In this document: piece by piece, positions 1 to 5,173 of the stretch | Layout of the letters: every line of letters begins with the position of its first letter | How positions within the stretch are numbered: the first letter of the stretch is position 1 | Source: Candidatus Izemoplasmatales bacterium | GTDB lineage: Bacteria > Bacillota_I > Bacilli_A > Izemoplasmatales > Hujiaoplasmataceae | DNA length: 5,898 nucleotides | NCBI GenBank assembly: GCA_028694875.1 | Contig: JAQVKB010000079.1 | Location: forward strand, 1 to 5,898 | Reading direction: 5' to 3' | Notes under the pieces: generated by a model | What the model was told of the DNA's origin: nothing | Databases searched by the model: none | The model's input: only the letters and a program-made list of their open reading frames with translations | Program-made: the position numbers and the translations under genes

Positions 1-90
1 TCATTACTTCATATGTCAGTGGTAATCTCAATTGTTTTGCGTTATAATATTCTTGGTGTAATTGTGTACTTGACATACTCATATTATACC

Positions 91-126
91 AAAAAACCAC
101 CCTGGTCTCCAGAGTGGTTTTTCTTT
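91..126. terminator. Bidirectional rho-independent terminator
   Basis: The arms ACCAC-c-CTGG and CCAG-a-GTGGT pair around a TCT loop with one C/A mismatch. They are flanked by an A-run on the left (91-96) and a T-run on the right (118-123), so a U-tract follows the hairpin in both directions. On the minus strand it lies about 45 nt past the stop of the ABC ATPase gene and is the natural end of that operon. On the plus strand it could stop any transcript entering from the left edge. Confidence 0.85.
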
Positions 127-169
127 ACCTTATTTGTGAGGCTTTATTTCATTACAGCCCCTTTTTTCG

Positions 170-895
170 TTATGCGATTTCGATGGTTTCTTCCTCGAAA
201 TTGACTTCTTTTTTCTTTCCGCGACGATTTTCTTGTTTTACGACACCATTTTGAATCTTGTATATGATGTCCGCTCTTTTGGCCACATTTCTAGAATGGG
301 TTACGATGATGACAGTTTTCCCCTCTTCGGCGAGTTGTCGGAAAATCTCAATGATTTCCGCTTCGGTATCATCATCCAGATTTCCTGTGGGTTCGTCCGC
401 CAGAATCACTTTGGAGTCATGGACAAGTGCGCGTGCAATCGCCGTGCGTTGTTGTTCCCCTCCACTAATTTTGAGGACTTCTCGATCGGCGGTTTGACGG
501 TCAATTCCGAGTTTGCCCAATATTTCATAGGCTTTTTCTTTTTTGTTAGAATAATCCACATGTTTGATGTCCATGGCCGTGACGACATTTTCCATCGCCG
601 TCATGTATTTGATCAGATTGTAGGATTGAAAAATGACATTGACATAGTCTTTTCGATATTTGGTATAGCCAATTTTCGATATCGTATTTCCTTGATAGGA
701 AATCGATCCTTCTTGCACTTCATCGAGGCCACTAATCAGCGATAATAAGGTCGTTTTTCCACTTCCAGATTCACCAAGGATGGCATACATTTTTCCTGCT
801 TCAAAATCGATATTGACATCCTTGAGAACAGCACGCAATTTCTGTCCATCTTGATACTTATGATACAATTCACGAATTTCGATCATGTTTTCCAT
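170..895 (-). CDS. ABC transporter ATP-binding protein, MacB/LolD-like family
   Basis: This 241-residue cytoplasmic ATPase should energise the FtsX-type permease encoded just upstream. Visible motifs, in order, are Walker A GESGSGKTT (41-49), Q-loop Gln90 (VIFQ), signature ISGGEQQR (143-150; Ile for the usual Leu), Walker B VILADEP (163-169), D-loop GNLD (171-174) and H-loop His200. All catalytic residues are present, so it should be active. The family (MacB, LolD, BceA and similar) exports or extracts peptides, drugs or lipoproteins by mechanotransmission; the substrate cannot be read here. The C-terminus carries a short charged tail (about 222-241, RRGKKKE then acidic) beyond the usual fold. 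The ATG at 895 is chosen because AGGTGA (901-906) lies 5 nt upstream. An ATG at 899 is out of frame and too close. The SD overlaps the TAG stop of the permease gene, which implies translational coupling in one operon. Confidence 0.93.
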   Translation of the reverse strand: MENMIEIRELYHKYQDGQKLRAVLKDVNIDFEAGKMYAILGESGSGKTTLLSLISGLDEVQEGSISYQGNTISKIGYTKYRKDYVNVIFQSYNLIKYMTAMENVVTAMDIKHVDYSNKKEKAYEILGKLGIDRQTADREVLKISGGEQQRTAIARALVHDSKVILADEPTGNLDDDTEAEIIEIFRQLAEEGKTVIIVTHSRNVAKRADIIYKIQNGVVKQENRRGKKKEVNFEEETIEIA

Positions 896-904
896 TCATT
901 TCAC

Positions 905-2296
905 CTAATTTCTCGAAGATAGAATCTTTTTGGGTTGATAACGTGTGATGTACAAACTAGGAATGGCACTGGATAGAATGATGATCCCTAGTCCAATACC
1001 TAACGTGAAAAGGAAATCTTGAATGCTGACGCTGACATTCATTTCAAGGGTATCATAATCAATCGAGGTCGCAATCAAGGTTGTGGCAGTAGAACCGCCA
1101 CCTTTGGGTTCAGATACAGTATCTGTCGCAGTCACATCCGTGATTTCATTTTGGAGAAGCATATCTCCGAGTTCAGAACTCACAGTTTGTGACGTCGTCA
1201 TCGATAACGTAAATGCCAACAATGCGACCAATACAAGTTCAACTAAATATTGCGCTGCTATCTTGAGTTTTCCTTCCCCCAAAGAAAGTAGGACACCAAT
1301 TTCATATTTTCGTTCTTTCAGTGTATTCACGATGAGTAGTGTTAAGATGACAACTGCCGCCGCCACACTAATATAAAGAATGATTTCTGAGAAACTACCT
1401 ACGGATTCCAGTGGCGCGGTAATCGCGTCATAGGAGACATCGAGAAACACTAGTTCGCCACTTGAAATTTCCTCAAAAGCTTCCGTGCTTTCCGCAATAA
1501 AAGCATCGATATCCAGCTGGTCGAGCAAATAATACTTGGCGGAAGTAATCGTGAATGTCGTTGAAGGATCCTGCCCTTTGAGGACAAGCGCATCATCGAG
1601 CGGCATAAAGACTTCATTGTCCGTTACGCTTTTTCCGCTGGTGATGGCATCTTCACTCATAAATAGTCCAATGATCGTGAATGTCATGGCATTCGCATCA
1701 AAGGTTTCTAAATCGATGGTGTCTCCAATCGAGAGGTTGTTTTCGGATGCCAAATTATAAGAAATGATGATAACTCCCGAGTCGCTTCCAGAAAAACTGG
1801 AACTGCCTTCCATCAATTCAAACGTACCGATGTCTGAAAATTCATCCAACATCAAAGGATTGTAGGTCCCTGTCACACTGATTTTGGATGTGTTTTCGGC
1901 ATCAAGGATTCCATCCGATGTCAATGGAAGGAAATCCACGGCCATCGAAGTCGATGAATAGGTGAAATTGAAATCGATGACATAGGTGCTGTTTTCGACG
2001 ATTCCATAGGCAACGTCACTGGTAATCGGGACAAGCATTTCGTTGATTTCATCTTGAGATGGTCTTGTTCCATACAGGTCTTTGTATTCTTTAATATATG
2101 CGAACAAATCAGTTCGGTTTGTCGTCAAGGTAATTTCGGGTTCCAATGACAATCTCGCCTGAAGTGCGGCTTCTTCCGTCGCACTTTTGATGGAGATGGA
2201 ACTGAGTACTAAATTGGCGATGACAAATAGCAAAACGCCTAAGATGATGGTTCTACCTTTATTACGGATGACACTAATCCAAGCTCTTTTGAACAT
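905..2296 (-). CDS. ABC transporter permease, FtsX/MacB-type
   Basis: This 463-residue membrane protein is the likely partner of the adjacent ATPase, probably working as a dimer. Its layout is classic for the family: a short cytoplasmic start with FKRAWISVIRNKGRT, TM1 (about 16-36), a large extracellular MacB-PCD-like domain (about 37-300, with the typical NLSIGDTI around 187-194), TM2 (about 304-326), the conserved cytoplasmic ERKYEIGVLLSLG, TM3 (about 345-368) and TM4 (about 427-450), ending TRYQPKKILSSRN. Between TM3 and TM4 lies an unusually long stretch of about 58 residues rich in Ser, Thr, Asp and Gly, expected outside the cell. The ATG at 2296 is preferred over the in-frame GTG at 2326. 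GGAGGAG sits right before the ATG, and the first conserved residues of the family begin there. The stop overlaps the RBS of the ATPase gene. The substrate is unknown; peptide, drug or lipid export are all possible. Confidence 0.9.
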   Translation of the reverse strand: MFKRAWISVIRNKGRTIILGVLLFVIANLVLSSISIKSATEEAALQARLSLEPEITLTTNRTDLFAYIKEYKDLYGTRPSQDEINEMLVPITSDVAYGIVENSTYVIDFNFTYSSTSMAVDFLPLTSDGILDAENTSKISVTGTYNPLMLDEFSDIGTFELMEGSSSFSGSDSGVIIISYNLASENNLSIGDTIDLETFDANAMTFTIIGLFMSEDAITSGKSVTDNEVFMPLDDALVLKGQDPSTTFTITSAKYYLLDQLDIDAFIAESTEAFEEISSGELVFLDVSYDAITAPLESVGSFSEIILYISVAAAVVILTLLIVNTLKERKYEIGVLLSLGEGKLKIAAQYLVELVLVALLAFTLSMTTSQTVSSELGDMLLQNEITDVTATDTVSEPKGGGSTATTLIATSIDYDTLEMNVSVSIQDFLFTLGIGLGIIILSSAIPSLYITRYQPKKILSSRN

Positions 2297-2298
2297 AA

Positions 2299-2305
2299 CT
2301 CCTCC
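2299..2305 (-). promoter_or_regulatory. Ribosome binding site deciding the permease start
   Basis: On the minus strand GGAGGAG is followed by TT and ATG, so the core GGAGG lies 4 nt from the ATG at 2296. This is slightly close but strong. The alternative GTG at 2326 has no purine-rich SD upstream, which favours the shorter protein. Confidence 0.7.
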
Positions 2306-2312
2306 AAGTTTT

Positions 2313-2326
2313 GTGTCTTCGGACAC
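2313..2326. other. Small inverted repeat in the ABC operon leader
   Basis: GTGTC and GACAC (5 bp) flank TTCG as read on the plus strand, or CGAA on the minus strand. It lies just upstream of the permease RBS. It could form a small mRNA hairpin in the leftward leader, or a protein-binding palindrome. It is not followed by a T-run on the plus strand, so it is not a terminator. The stem is short and the role is unknown. Confidence 0.35.
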
Positions 2327-2433
2327 TGTGTGACATATACGCTGAGTTCTCTGAATCTATTGGAAACCTCACGAAAACTACACAGAACGAGAACCTTTTG
2401 CACGTTTGTTCGAATCCGAGCGACTACTTGATT

Positions 2434-2447
2434 TGAAAACGCTTTAG
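2434..2447. promoter_or_regulatory. Candidate cre (CcpA-binding) site
   Basis: TGAAAACGCTTTAG closely resembles the catabolite-responsive element consensus TGAAARCGYTTTCA of Bacillota, differing only at the last two positions. Its centre is about 55 nt upstream of the predicted gap start site. CcpA bound at such positions can activate, so a glycolytic gene is a sensible target. It could also affect the divergent ABC operon. No ccpA gene is visible here, so this rests on motif similarity alone. Confidence 0.4.
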
Positions 2448-2458
2448 TGAGTGACTCA
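2448..2458. promoter_or_regulatory. Short palindrome next to the gap -35 box
   Basis: TGAGT-G-ACTCA is a perfect 5-bp-arm inverted repeat ending 2 nt before the -35 hexamer at 2461 and starting right after the cre-like site. Its place suggests a regulator-binding site, but an 11-bp palindrome can occur by chance and no regulator is recognised. Confidence 0.25.
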
Positions 2459-2460
2459 TC

Positions 2461-2489
2461 TTGAAAATCGAATGAAAATGCGTTACAAT
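2461..2489 (+). promoter_or_regulatory. Sigma-A-type promoter of the GAPDH gene
   Basis: TTGAAA (2461-2466) and TACAAT (2484-2489) are separated by exactly 17 bp, each one base from consensus. Transcription should start near 2496, giving a leader of about 37 nt that carries AGGAGG (2518-2523), 9 nt from the ATG. A small inverted repeat, CGTAG-ATA-CTACG (2498-2510), falls at the very start of the transcript and may form a 5' stem or act as an operator. Confidence 0.8.
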
Positions 2490-2532
2490 AAAATCGACGT
2501 AGATACTACGATAATTTAGGAGGAAATAAATT

Positions 2533-3543
2533 ATGTCTGTGAAAGTAGCAATCAACGGATTCGGAAGAATCGGTCGTCTCGCTTTCCGCATCATGTTTGG
2601 AAATCCAGAATTCGAAATCGTTGCCATCAACGATTTGACGGATGCCGAACAACTCGCTTATCTGCTGAAGTATGATAGCTCTCAAGGCAGATATGGCAAA
2701 GAAGTCACTGTCGACAACAACCAAATCGTTGTCGAAGGAAAGAAGATCCCTGTCTTCGCACAAAAAGATCCCGCTCAACTTCCTTGGAAAGATTTGAATG
2801 TGGACATCGTGCTCGAATGCACCGGTTTCTTTACTTCCAGAGAAAAAGCTTCTTTGCATTTACAAGCCGGAGCCAAGAAAGTTGTCATCTCTGCCCCTGC
2901 CAAAGAAAAAGATGTTCCGACCGTCGTGTTTGGTGTGAACCACGAATCATTGACGGGATCTGAAACCATCATCAGTGCCGCGTCTTGCACCACGAACTGC
3001 TTGGCACCGATCGCGAAGATTTTGGATGACAATTTCGGAATCGAACGTGGATTCATGACCACAGTTCATGCGTATACCAATGACCAAGCGACCCTTGATA
3101 TCCCTCATCCAAAGGGACATTACACCCGTAGAGGACGTGCTGCCGCCGCGAACATCGTTCCGACGACCACTGGTGCTGCTAAAGCTGTTGCGCTCGTGTT
3201 GCCACAACTCAAAGGGAAAATGGACGGACTTGCTCTTCGTGTTCCTGTGATCACGGGCTCGATCGTGGACCTCGTTGTCGAACTCAAAAAGAACGTGACC
3301 AAAGAAGAAGTGAACGCCGCCGTCAAGGCCGCGCAATCCGTCGTCGTTGGTTACACGGAAGATCCCATCGTCTCGAGCGATGTCATCGGCATCACCCAAG
3401 GAACTTTGTTTGATGCGGATTCCACCATCGTCATGGACGTGGACGGAAAACAACTCGTCAAAGTCTTAACTTGGTATGACAATGAAGCTTCCTTCACGCA
3501 CCAAATGGTTCGTTCGTTGGAATTCTTCGGCAAACTGATCTAA
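2533..3543 (+). CDS. gap: Glyceraldehyde-3-phosphate dehydrogenase, type I (NAD-dependent, glycolytic)
   Basis: This 336-residue cytoplasmic enzyme catalyses oxidative phosphorylation of glyceraldehyde 3-phosphate to 1,3-bisphosphoglycerate in glycolysis. Length and sequence fit the family end to end. The NAD-binding GFGRIGR is at 9-15. Asp34 in AINDLTD is the usual mark of NAD rather than NADP preference. The active-site SCTTN gives Cys152, and His179 lies in TVHAYTND. Other landmarks are [20 protein letters not shown] (199-218, phosphate site), LRVPV (235-239) and TWYDNEASF near the C-terminus. The last motif has NEASF where many homologues have NEMSY or NEWGY. The AGGAGG site and the promoter support the ATG start. 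C-ending codons (AAC, ATC, GTC) look favoured, as expected for a highly expressed gene. It stands alone between its own promoter and terminator, without the cggR, pgk or tpi neighbours common in Bacillota. Confidence 0.98.
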   Translation: MSVKVAINGFGRIGRLAFRIMFGNPEFEIVAINDLTDAEQLAYLLKYDSSQGRYGKEVTVDNNQIVVEGKKIPVFAQKDPAQLPWKDLNVDIVLECTGFFTSREKASLHLQAGAKKVVISAPAKEKDVPTVVFGVNHESLTGSETIISAASCTTNCLAPIAKILDDNFGIERGFMTTVHAYTNDQATLDIPHPKGHYTRRGRAAAANIVPTTTGAAKAVALVLPQLKGKMDGLALRVPVITGSIVDLVVELKKNVTKEEVNAAVKAAQSVVVGYTEDPIVSSDVIGITQGTLFDADSTIVMDVDGKQLVKVLTWYDNEASFTHQMVRSLEFFGKLI

Positions 3544-3552
3544 TTACAACCA

Positions 3553-3585
3553 AAAAAAGCATCCGAGGGATGCTTTTTTCCAAAC
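3553..3585 (+). terminator. Rho-independent terminator after gap
   Basis: A 12-bp perfect stem (AAAAAAGCATCC at 3553-3564 with GGATGCTTTTTT at 3568-3579) closes a GAG loop, and the T-run forms the right arm. It begins 9 nt after the gap stop codon. The A-run on the left means it could also act on the minus strand. It ends only about 20 nt before the next start codon, so the next gene must rely on read-through or on a promoter not recognised here. Confidence 0.92.
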
Positions 3586-3593
3586 GGAGAGGG
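3586..3593 (+). promoter_or_regulatory. Ribosome binding site deciding a TTG start
   Basis: GGAGAGGG lies 6 nt upstream of TTG at 3600 and just after the gap terminator. The only upstream in-frame ATG (3570) is inside the terminator stem and has no correctly spaced SD. This site therefore decides in favour of the TTG start. Confidence 0.7.
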
Positions 3594-3599
3594 ATTTAC

Positions 3600-4226
3600 T
3601 TGAATTTTCTGTATGATTGGCTGGCGCAGTTTCAGCAATTTATCCTCGATCACCTTTGGTTTGCACCGCTGTCTGCGGTGCTTTTGCCATTTCTGGAGGC
3701 GCTGATTCCTTCGCTTCCTCTCACCATCTTGATCTCGTTTAATCTTTCGATCATGGCGAGCAGTTACGGAACCGCCACAGGAACGATTTTGACCATCTTA
3801 CTTTCGACTTTGGGTTCGATGATTGGCATGGTCGGAATCTTTTTCTTGATTCGATGGACTCTTGCGCCGTATTTTACCAAAAAAGTCCAGGATAACAAAT
3901 ACGGGAAAATGTTTTTGAATCTTGTCCAAGGTCCCAATACATTCTTAGTACTGATTTTGCTATCCAATCCTTTTTTGCCTTCTTCGATATTAAACTATGC
4001 GTTGTCGCTGACCAATATCAAAGTATCGAGATATCTCTGGCTCACCTTGGTGTCGCGGTTGTTGATTGTCATCTTCCTCGTTTTTTTAGGATCGATTTTC
4101 AATATTCAACAGCATCCTCTCAATGCGTTATGGGTACTTCTCGTCTACACCTTACTTTTCTTTGTATGGGGATTTTGGGTCAGGCGAACCAAACAAAAAC
4201 CATCGGATTCACAAACCGTCGAGTAA
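3600..4226 (+). CDS. DedA/TVP38-like VTT-domain (SNARE-associated) membrane protein
   Basis: This 208-residue, very hydrophobic protein has about five to six membrane segments (near 20-34, 38-56, 60-84, 113-135, 145-167 and 173-193) and a short basic-polar tail (RRTKQKPSDSQTVE). Two stretches point to the VTT/DedA fold: FLEALIPSLPLTIL (31-44), matching the Glu-then-Pro re-entrant loop, and LLSNPFLPSSILNYALSLT (120-138), matching the second Pro-containing loop and Asn-Tyr-x-x-Gly-like region of TVP38-type members. Family members act as lipid scramblases or flippases, or affect proton-driven membrane homeostasis and resistance to cationic peptides. The exact substrate cannot be inferred. The TTG start at 3600 is used because of the GGAGAGGG site; a longer ATG form would begin inside the gap terminator hairpin. 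No own promoter is evident in the 56-nt gap. The stop codon sits in the loop of the following terminator. Confidence 0.75.
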   Translation: MNFLYDWLAQFQQFILDHLWFAPLSAVLLPFLEALIPSLPLTILISFNLSIMASSYGTATGTILTILLSTLGSMIGMVGIFFLIRWTLAPYFTKKVQDNKYGKMFLNLVQGPNTFLVLILLSNPFLPSSILNYALSLTNIKVSRYLWLTLVSRLLIVIFLVFLGSIFNIQQHPLNALWVLLVYTLLFFVWGFWVRRTKQKPSDSQTVE

Positions 4227-4240
4227 TCGGCGGTTTTTTT
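4213..4240 (+). terminator. Rho-independent terminator overlapping the VTT gene end
   Basis: AAACCGTCGA (4213-4222) pairs with TCGGCGGTTT (4227-4236), 10 bp with one G-U, around a GTAA loop, followed by a T-run to 4240 and more Ts after one A. The last four codons of the membrane protein and its TAA stop (4224-4226) lie within the hairpin, so a ribosome finishing the gene would cover the left arm and loop. Confidence 0.9.
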
Positions 4241-4261
4241 ATTTTTTTTGAAAAAAGAGGA

Positions 4262-4290
4262 TTGACAAACAATACTATGCATTGTATAGT
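4262..4290 (+). promoter_or_regulatory. Strong sigma-A-type promoter of the padR operon
   Basis: A consensus TTGACA (4262-4267) and TATAGT (4285-4290) are spaced by 17 bp. Transcription should begin near 4297, leaving a leader of only about 17 nt that is mostly the SD AAGGAGGT (4300-4307), 6 nt from the ATG. The promoter follows directly after the previous terminator and is overlapped by inverted repeats, so it is strong but probably repressed. Confidence 0.85.
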
Positions 4291-4292
4291 AT
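4269..4292. promoter_or_regulatory. Putative operator for the PadR-type repressor (overlapping inverted repeats)
   Basis: ATACTAT (4272-4278) and ATAGTAT (4286-4292) form a perfect 7-bp inverted repeat with a 7-nt spacer. A second one, ACAAT (4269-4273) with ATTGT (4281-4285), also has a 7-nt spacer and is shifted 5 bp to the left. Together they fill the space between the -35 and -10 boxes and cover the -10. PadR proteins bind as dimers to AT-rich inverted repeats at their own promoters, so autorepression is the simplest reading. Confidence 0.65.
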
Positions 4293-4313
4293 AGTGTATA
4301 AGGAGGTATTCGG

Positions 4314-4616
4314 ATGGACAGCCAACTGAAGAAAGGCTTACTAGAGATGCTGGTATTGGCTTCACTCAAATATCAAGACTCTTACGGCTACTTAATCAAT
4401 CGCGAAATTTGCTCGGTCATCGATGTGTCGGAATCTACATTGTATCCGATCCTCCGTCGTCTGGAGCAGCAACAACTCGTACGAACGTATGAAACAACAT
4501 ACAACTCTCGGATTCGAAAATACTATCAAATCACGCGAGAGGGAATTCAAAAATTGGAAGATACCAAATCAGACTTTCTCGAACTGAAGAAAGTTTATGA
4601 TTACATCTTGCGTTAG
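4314..4616 (+). CDS. PadR-family transcriptional regulator
   Basis: This 100-residue winged helix-turn-helix repressor has the PadR hallmarks. DSYGYLINREI (22-32) leads into the DNA-binding helix ESTLYPILRRLEQQQLV (40-56). A beta wing with RIRKYYQIT (66-74) follows, then a single C-terminal helix (about 76-100) that should mediate dimerisation. It is of the short, PadR-s1-like type with no extra ligand domain. Such proteins repress their own operon and release DNA when bound by a small molecule or changed by a partner protein. A perfect AAGGAGGT supports the ATG start. It is the first gene of a three-gene operon and is followed after 11 nt by the DUF1700/HAAS gene, a common Bacillota arrangement in which the membrane protein is suspected to pass a signal to the repressor. 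The promoter carries a fitting inverted repeat. Confidence 0.93.
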   Translation: MDSQLKKGLLEMLVLASLKYQDSYGYLINREICSVIDVSESTLYPILRRLEQQQLVRTYETTYNSRIRKYYQITREGIQKLEDTKSDFLELKKVYDYILR

Positions 4617-4627
4617 GGGGATATCGA

Positions 4628-5161
4628 ATGAGACGCACAGCCTTTTTAAAATATTTGAAAACAGAACTCGACTTTTTAAGGACCAACGAAAAAGAAGAAG
4701 TCCTCAAATATTACGATGAGATGATTCAAGACGCCGTCGAAGGCGGCGAGAGCGAAGAAATCTTCATCATGAATTTGGGTGAAGTGGAAGACATCGCGAA
4801 GAACATTCGTGAAGATGCATCCCTTCGCGCACAAATCCGTGAAAAAGTCCATATTGATCTGCGCGCGGCATTTGACTTGTCCGTACGATTGATCGGGTAC
4901 TTTTTCTTCGGAGTTCTCGCCTTTGTAGTGGTCACAACAGGATTTAGTTTCCTCGTTTCTGGATTTGCGGCCGCCGTTCATGGTTTGTTCATGATGGCAA
5001 CCGAAGTTCCTACGGGAAGTCTCTTGTTGTTCCGAATCGGTGAAGTCGCGTTGGGAATTGGCCTGGTCATCTTGGCCATTGGAATGTTTCAATGGTTTTT
5101 CCATACCGGCCGTAATGTATTACAAAAACTTTTGGAGCAAATTCGCTCCTGGATTCGATAG
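4628..5161 (+). CDS. DUF1700/HAAS-type membrane protein
   Basis: This 177-residue protein has a cytoplasmic alpha-helical N-terminal half and a membrane C-terminal half. Residues 6-60 match the DUF1700/HAAS pattern: FLKYLKTEL, then EEVLKYYDEMIQDAVEGGESEE, then IMNLGEVEDIAKNI, with the usual YY-E-D and LG...IA positions. Membrane segments are seen at about 85-112 and 134-157, with a hydrophobic stretch between them (113-126), and a basic amphipathic tail (LQKLLEQIRSWIR). The HAAS domain is regarded as a signalling partner of PadR-type regulators next to which it is encoded. A role in linking membrane state to the repressor is inferred from context, not shown. AGGGGGA overlaps the padR stop (4614-4616) and lies 6 nt from the ATG, so translation is probably coupled. 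The TAG stop is similarly followed by GGGGGAAA for the next gene. Confidence 0.85.
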   Translation: MRRTAFLKYLKTELDFLRTNEKEEVLKYYDEMIQDAVEGGESEEIFIMNLGEVEDIAKNIREDASLRAQIREKVHIDLRAAFDLSVRLIGYFFFGVLAFVVVTTGFSFLVSGFAAAVHGLFMMATEVPTGSLLLFRIGEVALGIGLVILAIGMFQWFFHTGRNVLQKLLEQIRSWIR

Positions 5162-5173
5162 GGGGAAATTACA

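Noticed and set aside
43..90. TATAAT at 43-48 and TTGACA at 70-75 as a promoter for a small RNA ending at the 91-126 terminator
   Set aside because: The TATAAT has no matching -35 at 16-18 bp upstream, and the TTGACA has no -10 at the right distance because 17 bp downstream is the terminator stem. They do not form a working pair.
13..204. Plus-strand open frame of 63 codons with hydrophobic and aromatic residues
   Set aside because: It runs straight through the terminator hairpin and into the antisense of the ATPase gene end, has no ribosome binding site, and its Phe/Tyr-rich product comes from the T-runs.
233..745. 170-codon plus-strand open frame opposite the ATPase gene
   Set aside because: It is antisense to a gene with every ABC ATPase motif intact and shows no independent coding signals.
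2498..2510. CGTAG-ATA-CTACG in the gap leader as a riboswitch or attenuator
   Set aside because: A 5-bp stem in a leader of about 37 nt is too small for a riboswitch and there is no terminator before the ATG. At most it is a stabilising 5' stem or an operator.
2947..3453. 168-codon open frame on the minus strand inside gap, plus others at 2506-2859 and 2775-3062
   Set aside because: These are antisense shadows of the strongly biased gap codons. The product is His/Asp/Arg-rich without a recognisable domain, and there is no promoter or SD. gap itself is certain on the other strand.
3570..3599. Longer ATG start for the VTT-domain protein
   Set aside because: This ATG lies in the right arm of the gap terminator, with GAGGG directly against it and therefore mis-spaced. 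The added ten residues are basic and unlike the family start, and the TTG at 3600 has a correctly spaced SD.
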